Assembly (NCBI GenBank): GCA_037176885.1
Contig: JAWWNJ010000014.1
Coordinates: 248,001-312,000 of the forward strand
Length of the DNA: 64,000 nucleotides
Source: Favolaschia claudopus
Lineage: Eukaryota; Basidiomycota; Agaricomycetes; Agaricales; Mycenaceae
Direction: 5' to 3'
The translations under genes were made by a program, and so were the position numbers. The notes beneath the pieces are model-generated. The model did no database searches, was not told where the DNA came from, and saw only the letters and a list, made by a program, of their open reading frames with translations. Below are positions 32,942-43,462 of this stretch, piece after piece (within the stretch, counting starts at the first letter, position 1; the number at the start of each line of letters is the position of its first letter).

Positions 32942-34526
32942 ACTCATAGCTTGTACTTCTGAGCATTCGGTAGAGGGCTCCTTGAGGGTCAGGTCGCCGG
33001 AGTTTGGTTTGCAGGCTGGCCGTACCCCGCGTGGGACCTTGTGCCATTATTATTGTTCTAACATGTTTCTGTAAAAATATCTGGCTTTCCCGTGGTATAT
33101 GCGCTTCTGCGTACAGTTCAAGTTGGGACCCACATATTTGCGAACTCCGTGTGTCTGAGAAAATTCACCAAGAATGCCCTAACACATCTCTATTAGTATC
33201 TAATTATCTTATGCATGTTAATTCTCCTCCAAATCTTCACAATACAGCCGGAATGGACTCGAATTCTTGGTGGTGTCACACATGTCACAGGCCTCACATG
33301 GTTGAACTTTGGGAGTGTCTCACAACATGGCCAGAAGCCTTTGTCTTCGCAGTAAAAAATATTTTTACCACCTCCAAAAGTGTTGAAGTTACCTCAGAAC
33401 CAGAATAATCCCCGTTGATGCGAAATTAACTGTGTATTTCAACCAAGGGGGTACTGAAACCAAAAAAAAAAAAAAAAAACACCTCACGCTGCTTTTTTTG
33501 TTAGAGACCCTTCGGCGGGAACCACCCTACCACGTGACATCCATATATGGAATTTACCATCAAAAACAGCTGTTCAGCCGACAATTCTCGCCTCAAGCCC
33601 TATAGAACTATCTACACTGTGTTCTATGTGTGATATCTGTCATTTAGAATCATAACAACCCCACTTGAAATTCCAACACACCTTGGTATTGACAGTACCA
33701 AATATGGCCAACCTGATTGCCGGTCCCATCCAAATCCGGACAATCCACCAAACAGGCTTCCGAATGGCTCCTGAAGGTCAGAACTCAGTGTATACAGTGT
33801 TAAGATTCGTTTCTACTCAACCCAGAACCTCACGGACCCATTCCAGCCCAAAACATAAGAGGTCATTATTTTTTTTATCCGCCCCAGCGGCCCCTCCCTG
33901 CCCGGTGTGCCGGCTTCTCCGGCCCGCACCCCCTTGATTTCAACTCAAATCAGCCTTTCGCAGACCCCATGAGCAGAAATCCCAGAGTCCCGCATGATAG
34001 TACTGAAGAGAAACTACCACAATCATTGAAGTGACGCTAAAATTTGGGAATTTCTGACATTGTAATCATTTGAAGCATGTTTTACACTAATAGTAACACA
34101 AACACTGATATGGCGTTCGCCCTTGACTCCGTTGCAAGAGTCGAGTGAGCTAAATATCAAAGTCTAAATCTATGTCAACTACTCTGTATGATATTTGACC
34201 CAAAGTGACCTTGCGAGCCTCGCTAGTACCTGATTTTACTCATGTTCCGTAGACATCGTTCACACCTTTCAAATCCTCGTCAATCCTCCGGTTACCCTGA
34301 GCAAAACTGTTGATAATTAGTGTCTTAACAAAAGTACTATGCCGGATTTTTCGTTTAAAGGCAGTGTCCGTTCAAATGGCACTAATTTCCGTATTTTGAA
34401 TAAATCAAAATTCTGGCATGATACTTTTATTTTCCTGCCTAGTTACTACAATTTTTGCCAGGTAGTCGAAGGGATAGCATGAGGTTGGAAGCCGCTGAAG
34501 CTTTTGCGAAGTTGGAACCAAGCTCC
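32942..34526. other. No gene; 18-base poly(A) at 33462-33479
   Basis: No protein motif is visible. The run of 18 A at 33462-33479 could be a retroposon tail on the plus strand, possibly of the LINE fragment if its 3' untranslated region is about 520 bases. Frames at 33004-33408 and 33665-33937 look random. Confidence 0.4.
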
Positions 34527-35080
34527 CTCCCTACGGCTGGTGCACAGCTTGTCGGGGCTCCGCCCCAAACCCCGCGTGTTTTATTTTGTTGACGAAGGCT
34601 TATTGCCTTTCGTGGACGTTGGCGTCCAGTTCCTAATCCGTTCCGTTTATATTTTCCTTTATTTATTGTTTCATTCTCGATCGCAATCGCAACGGTTATA
34701 TAACAGCGGATCTAGTCCGACGTCCCTCAGTCTCTACCTTATCGGTGTGAAGGCTGAGGGTACGTTCTCCTACTTATATATTTATTTACGAACACTTACA
34801 CTTCCCTGTAGACATTATCTTACATCGTATTCTCTACATATTTCTTGCTGGATTGCATGCCCTCGGCGCCGCACTACCGCTCGCTGCACTCGCGGTGCGC
34901 GGCGCCGTCGGGAAGGTTCGTGGGAACCGGATGCAACATCTCGACAGCCGGCAGCGACATCTCGACATGGTCCCGTGGTTTCGTGTCAAAGTCACGTTAC
35001 TTTTAACGTGAGCTGATCCTTGTGTCAAACAAAAGTCACGCGACTGATGGCCTGGCCCTCTTTTCAAGTATAGGATACAC
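34527..35080 (-). repeat. Inverted, interrupted copy of the GC-rich repeat
   Basis: CACAGCTTGTCGGGGCTCCG...CCCCGCG (34537-34577) and CTGGATTGCATGCCCTCGGCGC (from about 34849) are the reverse complement of consecutive parts of the repeat at 5190-5310. About 270 bases lie between them, so this copy has an insertion. The right part ends with CCTGGCCCTCTTTTCAAGT (about 35050-35068), which also ends a copy at about 63150. Confidence 0.65.
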
Positions 35081-36200
35081 AAAACAATTTCCTGTCTATC
35101 ATCTCTCAATGGTTATTTGAAATTCAAGAGACAGAACATGGCTTTATTGACAGTGCTTGCACAGAATTCTCCTGCCAAGCAAGCACCTCATCCCAACCTC
35201 ATCCGGAACTAGTCTCTTATAAACAGACATTAAAATACAAAACTCCTCGTACCTGCGGTGTATTATAATAATCCGGAACCAAATCCACGGAGTCAGATCA
35301 ATATGGGCAGCTTCGTGGGGGCCAGACAGGCCCCCGGTCACCACCTATTCCGCGGGTCGGCCATAGAGTAAAACAACGCCTCAAATACGGCTTACCTGGG
35401 TCATGAAAATACTTAGAGTAAATCAAGCTGAAAACAGCCAAAGCTGGTCAGAAATAGAGTACTGTATACTTTCGACCAAAGGTCTCTAGCAGCCAACTAG
35501 CAGCTTCTAATTAGAGTGGCAAAAAAATACATAGATGGTTGTGTGCTCGAGCGAGAGACTACGATAGAAGATTACTCGTGAAGGCCTAGTGTTCAAATGA
35601 GACAAGCCGTAACGCGAGGACATATCGGAGTGCGAGCTGCGGTCAGTATCGGAGCTAGTCGAGGAACGAGGCACGCCGCCGTGATCATCGTCCAGTCGTC
35701 ATACTGTCCGAGTCGGTTTCATTATTGACTTGGAAGAGGCATTTTGCGTGTACACCTGGAGACAACAATCGCCGCCAATGAACACATGAATTTGAAGGCA
35801 CAAGTTGTACTTCCAAAACACACCAGTCAAGAGATAACACTATCGTGTTATACCGAATGCAGAAAATGGGACGCAAGATAAAGACACCATTCTCAGCAGT
35901 GAAGAATTAACTGTCGCTTGTTGGCATTTTCTCGTTGAGCATTGAGCCTTGACAGCTGAAAAATCGTGTCATGTAGGGATTGAATCAAAGGAATGATTTG
36001 TTGGATTGACTATGTTTCGAAGAGGCCATAATGGCCCATGGGCAACGGCCGGGCGAGTTGCAGCCAGTTGTAGCGGACATCTGACATTATAGGATATTAA
36101 ACTGTATCAGTGTATTCTGTGGACGTTTGCTGGAAGCCTGCCCAAAGGAGTCGTGAAAATGTAAGAGCTAGCTGAGAGTCGGGAGCGATCGAGAGAGATA
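35081..36200. other. No gene; repeat fragments
   Basis: 35331-35395 is half of the hAT-type MITE family (AGGCCCCCGGTCACCACC ... CATAGAGTAAAACAACG). 35478-35605 matches text around 4712-4780 and 20496-20547 (CTAATTAGAGTGGCAAA; GATAGAAGATTACTCG). Nothing coding is recognised. Confidence 0.5.
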
Positions 36201-37200
36201 GATTGGAGATAGATAGTAGCAAAGCCGGAACACTCATCAAGCACTTTGAATATTCAGGCAGGCTTGCAGAACTCGGGACGTCTTCCCGAAGCCTCTTGAA
36301 GAGGATCCAAAGAGGATCTAGCCATAGATGGTGCCATGCCAGTGGCCAACTGAGGACTACTAGTACTGAGGAGACGTCGTCGTCACGTTGCCCGGATTTT
36401 CTCTTGCTTCGAGTAGGACTCGGACGCTTGCTGCGGGCTTCCAGTGCTTTTATGGGGACGTTTGCAACAGGCTTTCTAGGACTTTGAGAGGAGGCGCTTT
36501 GGGCGCGCTTGGCTTTCTGGCAAAGAAATTGTTTTCGGATCTAGTGCCCCGATGGAATTGTGGTTTCGGATTTGGAAAGCTGTGCAGCGGGGACAACAGT
36601 GGAGTAGGCGGCAAATCGATTTTGCGACGGCTAAGGACACATATAGGCAGAACGGATTTTGATTAGAACTAATAGAAGCGATGACCTATCTGCAGCCAAA
36701 CAGAGCCAAATCTCGTCGAAATCAACGAACTCAGGCCTATTCTCACACTTGATTTCCAACAAAATTGATGTTAAATCAACGCGAATGTCCCGATTGCAGG
36801 GTAAATCCTGGGAAAAGTGACTTGGGCAAGGATTTTGTAGTATGAATTCTGGAGCAAACAAGTTTGTCTTGCTTCTTACAGAACCGGTGCAAATTAGAGC
36901 ATCACGATACTAATCCATACATACAATACAAAACTTTGTCCAATCTGCAAAATAATCGTAGATGTCCCACTTTGAGCAAACTTTGGGTACAAGATACCAT
37001 GGTCCACCCTGGACATTTCAAATTGTTTCTAAAATTGAGATTTCGCAAGAAAAACCAGGAAAACAGTTTATTTGGCTGGTCTGCCGAGATCATATTTTGT
37101 GCCCGCAAAAATGATGCCTGGAGGGCAAGTGAAAGTATATGACAGCGGTTTATAGTCTCCCCTATCCCTCACCAACAAGTTTAGAATGATATACCTCTTG
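36201..37200. other. No certain gene
   Basis: On the minus strand a Pro/Lys/Arg-rich frame (SQSPRKPVANVPIKALEARS, about 36500-36370) could be the disordered end of a gene, and another (PTPLLSPLHSFPNPKPQF) overlaps it. I cannot connect either to a start or to the gene upstream. Confidence 0.3.
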
Positions 37201-37242
37201 CTTTCCGTCTCAAAGTCTCTCATGAATTGTGATGCATAAAGA

Positions 37243-38587
37243 TTATCCGTCAATTTCGGCACCATCAAAAGTAATCACTCTGTATTTCGTCGTCAAGTGG
37301 ATTTCCCATTCTTCAAGAAGGTGTATGGAAGGAAGACATACAGATCTACTTCTTCCATGCATAAAACTTGGAGTCTTGCCCCTATTAATTCGTTTTATGC
37401 AAGGGTTCATCAAAATATGACAAGGAAAGATCATCTGATTATACAGTGAGTACCACATAGTGTTATTTTGAATCTGCTGTAGCTCGGTGGCGGTAACAGC
37501 GGTCTCGGGGGGTTTTTCGGCCTGTTTTGTCGTCTTTCCATCAGGCTGCACCTCCTGAAAAGAGTCAAAAGACAGTGTGCTCAACACCGAAGAACCCATA
37601 GATAACGGATGACTTACCAGGTTAACCACTTCCATTATCACCTCTTTCTGACGACGTGTGCTCCTCTGGAGCTTGAGAAGCTGCTGGAAGGCGTCGCGAA
37701 CATCGTCCTCGGATGACAGACGGTGATATGGATCCTTGCGACGCTCCTGAGACTCTTTCCATCCCAACGTCGCAGATGTGGGGTCGACATTCATCTGAGC
37801 TGTGATGCGGGATAGAAAGTCGCCGGCAGGAATGTCAGAGGGGAGGACGAGGGTCTAGTGTTGCCGCGAGGTGGAGGTACCTCGGAGCTGAACTCACCTC
37901 GACTCGTACAGCCCCACCACGTATGGTAATCGAGGTGATGGCACCTCGAGACCGGTTTTGGATCTGTTACTCAAAAACAGTTCTTAGCACCAGAAAAACG
38001 AGATGCTTCCTCCTGAGGAGCATATCCAAACTGCTAGCAACTCAGGCAATAAAAACAAAGCAAAAAAAGTAACTTTTGAGGGCAAACTTCCAAACAAGGA
38101 CGAGATGACGTCAGCTCGAGGTGGATCAAGTTTTGATACATCAGCACCTCCAACTTCCTTCACCTCAGCTCGCAGCAACACTAGGGTTGTGGTAACCGTG
38201 GCGCGCTTCTTTCCGTTTCCTGGCTCGCCATAGATAGGGACTTTGACTGTGATGAAGGTACCGCGGTCTGGAAGTTTATTAGTAGCCTGCAGAATGCGCA
38301 AATGGCTGTAACACACCTGCAGTTTGACTGGGAGCTGTAGTGGATGGCAACTGAGATTGGCGAGCTTCGACAATGTGAGGAGGGAACGGAGGAAGCTGGT
38401 ATTGATGATAAGACGGATCTTCATCGCTAGGATCATCGTCGTCGCCCCCAGGCTGCTCGTAGTCGCGGGTGTGGTCAAACATGCCATTGTCGAGAGAGGC
38501 CTGTAATTGGGCCACTGCGAGCTGTCGTCCAGTGAGAGCGGGGGGAGGGCCGACGCCAAGAAGATATGGTGCAATAGTGTTTTGCAT
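37243..38587 (-). pseudogene. Uncharacterised gene interrupted by a 330-base element
   Basis: Minus-strand exons: 38587-38317 (MQNTIAPYLLGVGPPP, acidic run GGDDDDPSDEDP), an intron GTGTGT...TTCCAG, 38267-38185 (GTFITVKVPIYGEPGNGKKR), then the element 37855-38184, then 37851-37618 (LPSDIPAGDFLSRITAQMNV; LGWKESQERRKDPYH), an intron GTAAGT...TTTCAG, and an exon from 37554 (EVQPDGKTTKQAEKPPETAV). The last exon is open to 37243, but its final 70 codons look unlike the rest and may be inserted DNA. Deleting the element and one 3-base duplication restores the frame. Residues around LVLPSDIPAGDFLSRI suggest a folded domain I do not recognise. Confidence 0.6.
37855..38184. mobile_element. TIR element, 330 bases, 3-base GGT duplication, inside an exon
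   Basis: The ends CTAGTGTTGCCGCGAGGTG and (reverse strand) CTAGTGTTGCTGCGAGCTG are inverted repeats. GGT is present on both sides (37852-37854, 38185-38187). It has no transposase. Confidence 0.82.
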
Positions 38588-39312
38588 GGTGTCAAAACCG
38601 GTCGAAAAGTAGAATAGTTGGGCGCCTTGGACTCGTTGAGCGAGGATATATAGCGCAGCATATGCTCCACACGATCGTCAGCCTGCTCGTCATGACTGTA
38701 AGTCTCCAGTGACGGTGTAACTGTACTAGGTGGTCGTTGTTGAGGAGGTATTAGCAGAAAAGGTTATTCTAAATTTGGCACGACATAGTTACGACCTCTC
38801 GGCCCGAACTCAGCTAAAAAATCGAGACTGTCTATCGTTTCCAAAATAGCTGTAAACCAGCTCGGTGATATCCCTCAATAGAGGCTTTGCGGTGAGCCGC
38901 CACACGAACTGGCGGCTCGTCAGCCAAACATCAATTATTTTTGATCTTGGTGATGGTCAGTAATCTGTTTACATACATCCAGCACCTGAAATCGGCTTAT
39001 GTAGCTTCTCGTAAACGAAACGATTGGACCACACTTGCCTTCTGAGGAAGTGCCGGAATTGATGAAAGCCTCGAGGTTTGGTTCCAGTGTCGGAAAAATC
39101 AAAAAAGGGTTGTTGGGCCTGGGCAGGCCTTGTAAGGTCCAATAAGGCCGTTGGGGAAAAGGAGGGTTACAAGGTTTAAATACGTACCAAATACTACATA
39201 TAGGGCCTTATAACACATAATGGACCTTATAGGGCCTAATGAGGCTTGTAAGGCCTTACAAGGCATGTTCGGCGGGGTTAAGCAAAAGTATTACCACTTT
39301 ACCTTCTTTGTA

Positions 39313-40212
39313 CAGCCGTTTTGGAAACAATATACGGGTTTTGATCAACTGGTGCTCACTCGTTTGTGCTTACCTTTGTTTTTCTTCCCATCACCAGCTC
39401 CACTTCAGCCGAATCCGAGTTTTGCTTCCGCCACCCAGAGAACACCAGGAAAAAAACAGGGGGTTAACAGAACTGAGTCAAGACTCAACTGCTACTTGCC
39501 CAGAGCCATGACCTGGGGGCAAGGGCCAAAACAAGAGACCAGCGGCACTTGATGTGGTACGGCAGCGCCCCACAAAGTGGTGCTCCCGGCTTTGCCGATG
39601 ACAGAATCGTCAACAAACGTAAGCACAAACGAACGCGTATATTGTTTCCAACACCAGGCTCCTACCCACCCGCACGTTACGGGGTTGGGGGAGTCACAAT
39701 AGGTGGGCTACACAGCGAATTTACTGCAACGGTAATACAGAACTTCAAATCATGATCGGAACTGTCAAGTATATCCGTACTTCTTTGCCCCCAACCCCTC
39801 CACGGCGGCTGGCGTTTAACAACCGTAAACAACATAGCCACCGCCCAAATCATTTTTTCAGTTTTCACCCTCCCTCCCCGGAGGTCAGCCTAAAAAATCT
39901 GTGGCCATTCTCAACGCAGGAAGCAGGGGGCGAGGGTCTACTATCTTAATTTTATTTGAGCCTAAAAAATTGAGAACGAATATTTAGGCAAGATGTGGCT
40001 ATGTTGTTTACAGTTGTTAAACGCCAGCCGCCGTGGAGGGGTTGGGGCAGTTGAAGTTCGGAAGCAGTAGTCTCGGCTAACAGTGATTTCCCTTTTATGG
40101 ACGACAATTGACAGGATTGTTCTCACAAGCAATTCACAGTAAAATCCCATCTACTGTGACTTCCCCAACCCCGTAACGTGCGGGTGGGTAGGAGCCTGTT
40201 CCAACACGGCTG
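39313..40212. mobile_element. CAGCCGTTTTGG-family element, nested level 2
   Basis: It starts CAGCCGTTTTGGAAAC and ends GTTTCCAACACGGCTG (interrupted by the level 3 element), with TA on each side (39311-39312, 40213-40214). Its body matches 20690-21040 in rearranged order (CTTGATGTGGTACGGCA; GTGGTGCTCCCGGCTTTGCC). Confidence 0.82.
39655..40198. mobile_element. Mutator-type (MULE) MITE, 544 bases, 9-base duplication, nested level 3
   Basis: Inverted ends of about 46 bases start CAGGCTCCTACCCACCCGCA on both strands with one difference in the first 40. The 9-mer TTCCAACAC flanks both sides (39646-39654, 40199-40207). A 9-base duplication and long ends fit Mutator-like elements. Inside, a second inverted repeat (CCCCAACCCCTCCACGGCGG at about 39790 and its complement ending at about 40052) may be another nested element. 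Confidence 0.92.
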
Positions 40213-42102
40213 TAAGGTGTCTGCTTGCACCTTGTCTCAACTTTTTAATACTAGACTATCTATTGTACTAAGTAGAATAATGACTGTAACAATTAATTAC
40301 TGGTTGCTTGCGAGAATCGAACGCTCGACCTCCGCAGTGCGAATAAAACAATGGCAATGTACAATACTGCTATGCTAAGAGAGCTTTACAGATAGAGAAA
40401 TCTCGTTCCATATATGGCGTAGCTCTCGGATACCTGTACAATTTCCCCATAACACAACAAGTTGAACAACTCAAGATATTGCTCGTACATTGACTGGTGA
40501 TTTACTACACATGAGTATATGCTCCCCTACATACTTTTTGAAATTCAAATCAGCCATCTTGGCATACAATCACAGCACAAATTATCAAAAACAATACAAC
40601 TCTGAATTTTCCACCGAAAAAGATGCAATAAAACCACACCTACCATGTCTCTAACAACCCCAACTCAGTTTTGTAACCTCCGGGAAGTCAGCCTGGGAAG
40701 ACCTAACCAGACCTTATCACGCCTTATAAGGTCACCCCTCGAACCTTATTAGGCCTTATAAGGCCGTTAGGTGCTCCAAGGCCTTACCAGGCTTTTTCGA
40801 TTTTTCCGACAAGCTTCCCTCTTGATGCCGTGTGCGATTGAGATTCAATTGGTACCTTCTCCTGCCCTTTCAGTCGTTGAACAGCAAGCCCGACCTCTGG
40901 AGGCGCCGGCCGATACGCCCACGCTTGGGCAAAGAACATGCAGGTCCCTATTCCTGCTCTATTTCGGCAAGCTCGACCCCAGCGCTGGACCAGCACTGCA
41001 AGAGACTTCGGGCACTCGAATACGATGGAATATTCGACATCAGGTACATTGCAACCTATTCCTGCAGCATCAGTAGCGCACAGAATCCGGTAGCGGCCCG
41101 ACAGAAACCCTTCCCAAATGTCCTTCTTTTTAGCCTCCGAAATGTCGGCCGAGTACGAAACTACACAGTCGCGTAAATGTGCAGGTAACGCACGTCTCCA
41201 TTCGCTTCTGGCTTTGGTTGTGCCCGCAACTGCACTGTGATACGTCAAGATTTTTGGGATACAAGACGGATCGGAAGTCTCGTCAAGATCTTTCGGCAAG
41301 ATATCAAGGACATCGAGAATAGGGTTTTGGGGATTGGTGAGAGTACGGGTCAAGAAGAACAGATTGGCGCGGTCGGAGCCCGCGGCAAGACCCCAGAAAG
41401 GTCGGTGTCCAAAGCCTAAAGAGTCCCAGATAATATTGAATGTGCTTGTTGCGCAAGTGGCCGTACATGCAACAAAGGGAACTTCCTGTCCCGTGAAGCT
41501 GCGCAAACGATGAAGTTGTCGGTACATGGGGCGGAATTCTTCGCCCCATTCGTCTATACAGTGCGCTTCGTCGACTACCAGCGCGTTCACGCGACCACGA
41601 AACTTAGGGTCCATCCAGAGCCTCCCAAAGCGGTCCGAGAGGGCCATCTCGGGTGAGATGTAAACCATTTGCGCGCTTTTTTCGGCCTTCCGCCACACGT
41701 GTGGGTCATTTGTGTTGTCCTCGTTAATTTCAATAGCGCTGATTCCCTTTTCAGTCGCTTGTCGTACCTGTGAAGCCGCAGAAATGATTCAGTATGTGAG
41801 TATATATTGACAAAGTAATGGACAGACTTGATCAGCTTCCAAGGCCTTAAGAGGGCACACAATAATCGTCACCTTGTTTCTACCACCAAGGGCCGCAACT
41901 CCCTCAAATATCAAGCTCTTCCCATAGCCTGTACCAGCTAGGAATATTGAGTCGTAACCCCGGAGAATGCGAATAATTAAGTGGGTTTGCCAATCTTCAG
42001 GTGTGTAGTTGAGCTTCAACTTGTTTACAACAAGTCTCCGAGTCGTTTCTAGTGTTGGTCTCCAGTCTTTTATGCCCTGAAGACGCGTCGAGCGGGGAGG
42101 TA

Positions 42103-42595
42103 CTGTACTATTTCGATCAATTCGCCTGTCACGGGTCACAGGCCTCCGAATTGACGAATTTTTTCGTACATGTCACAGGTCACCGAGATGTGACAAAAAA
42201 GTCTCGAAAAATGCCGAAAAAATACAAATTTTTATCTGCGCGCCCAATGGCGCGCTTTCGCGGCGGGATATCGCGCATATCACCCGAAATGCCGTTTTCC
42301 GATGTTTTGCTCCGTTTCCCGGCTTCTTTGGCACCTGCCGCGGCTATATCTCGGCCTATTTCGCCGTGTACCCGTTAGATTTTGAGTTGTTTTTGAGGAT
42401 AAATTTCCTCTACTTCTAAATTATACTTGCATGCTAGAGCGCAGGGGAGTGGATTGGAGATAGAAAGGAGACATCTTCGAGACATTGGTGAATATTTTGG
42501 GGGTGTCACAGTCTCTCGGGCCCATTGACGAACCTTGGATTTCGTTCCGAGGTGTCACAGGTCACAGGCCGGGCGAATTGACTGAAATAGTACAG
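42103..42595. mobile_element. CTGTACTA-type TIR element, 493 bases, in the RecQ gene
   Basis: The ends CTGTACTATTTCGATCAATT and (reverse strand) CTGTACTATTTCAGTCAATT are inverted repeats, with TA on each side (42101-42102, 42596-42597). Deleting it with one TA restores the RecQ frame. Its ends resemble those of 52075-52339, so it belongs to a related family. Confidence 0.92.
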
Positions 42596-42700
42596 TATGT
42601 GCTTTCGAGGAGTTCCTGGAGAGCGAGGTGCGACGGGTGAGAATGGACGACGGCGAGGGGTTCGAGGTGTCTGGGGCGTTTTTAGTGGTGTTCCCTGCAT

Positions 42701-43336
42701 TGTAGAACGTGATTTGAGTGGGTGCGGCGACACAATAACTTGAGGGGGGGAAAGGAGACGCGTTGTGATGGCTTCCTAATTTGGAAATCAGTGAGTCTCC
42801 CGCGAATTTTTCATTCCGACTCGGATTATCGCATTTTGAAGGTGTATATATGTCAGTACAGGTGTAACTATGGCTTGGTAGCTTTGAATTAGTTTTTATC
42901 TGGTCTAAACACGAAGATATATATTGGTTTCTGACCGTCTCCGCACCGTCCGAGCAGCTGATAGTCACCAATTTTGCGAAGTTTCGGGGCACCGTAAAAA
43001 TACTTTGAGTGGCTACGATAATCCATGGGCATATATGCTACAGTATCTACCAATAGTCCGTGCGTTTTTACGCGCTTTTGAAGGGAGGGGAAGGAGTTCA
43101 AGACATTGTTTTTCTTGATCTTGACACAAGCCCCTTCTCAAATTCCGTGTGTCCGCACGTGAATGTCAGGTGAGTGTGAGGAGGCGGCTTGATCCGAACC
43201 TACTAATATGCACGAATTCTATGTCATGAAAAGGAAGAAGTGAGCAAAACGAGGGGTAGTAAAGTCCACATACTGTGGGAAAGCTCCATCAATTTTGATA
43301 GAGCCATGGTACGGTTATGTGGCCGCTGATTGTTCC
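42701..43336. other. Upstream region of the RecQ gene; no second gene recognised
   Basis: A 71-codon minus-strand frame (43101-42889) has no known motif. The TATA-like GTATATATGTC at 42843-42853 (reverse GACATATATAC) lies about 140 bases upstream of the RecQ ATG and may be its promoter. Confidence 0.35.
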
Positions 43337-43462
43337 AGACTCTTATGACAGGGTTCCCTTTGGGATGGCATAAGAGTCTGGTCACGAGACTAATTAGTCT
43401 CCCGCAGTCAGACTCTATGAGATATATGATAGTCGATATATCTTTTTATATAGAGTCTGATT
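43337..43462. repeat. Two adjacent hairpins with a common CAGACTCT motif
   Basis: CCAGACTCTTATG ... CATAAGAGTCTGG (about 43337-43382) is followed by CAGACTCTATGAGATATAT ... ATATAGAGTCTG (about 43409-43460). The outer arms of the two hairpins are related, suggesting a small foldback element. Confidence 0.65.

Larger units (their letters stand above)
39088..40811. mobile_element. TIR element, 1.72 kb, in the RecQ gene, with two nested elements
   Basis: The ends TGTCGGAAAAATCAAAAAAG and (reverse strand) TGTCGGAAAAATCGAAAAAG differ at one base. AG lies on each side (39086-39087, 40812-40813). Subterminal regions are packed with AAGGCCTTATAAGGCC-like motifs. Deleting it with one AG restores the RecQ frame, which confirms the ends. 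It carries the CAGCCGTTTTGG element 39313-40212, which in turn carries 39655-40198. No transposase is seen; the family is undetermined. Confidence 0.85.
38935..42700 (-). pseudogene. RecQ-type DEAH helicase gene carrying two transposon insertions
   Basis: From the ATG at 42700 the coding segments are 42700-42596, 42100-41828, (intron GTCTGT...TTCACAG) 41767-40812 and 39085-38935. They add up to 495 codons including the stop, with the frame intact through both insertions. Motifs in order: Walker A AGTGYGKSLIF (near residue 92), VCPLKALEADQ (Ia), VVDEAHCIDEWGEEFRP (II), FVACTAT (III), KILTYHSAVAG (IV), ILCATDAAGIGCNVPDV (V) and QRWGRACRN (VI). RecQ helicases unwind DNA in recombination and repair. 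This protein ends soon after the helicase core, without RQC or HRDC domains, as in the expanded RecQ-like families of mushrooms, some of which are telomere-linked. Elements at 42103-42595 and 39088-40811 interrupt it, so the present gene should not make full protein unless they excise. Confidence 0.85.

Noticed and set aside
38893..38919. Hairpin GAGCCGCCACACGAACTGGCGGCTC as a transcription terminator
   Set aside because: Rho-independent terminators do not apply to fungal nuclear genes. It lies just after the RecQ stop codon but no function can be claimed.
40300..40385. tRNA-like stretch on the minus strand (A-box-like TTAGCATAGCAG and B-box-like GTTCGATTC)
   Set aside because: The 5' end does not pair with the 3' end to make an acceptor stem, and the T stem has two mismatches in five. 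At most a tRNA-derived relic.
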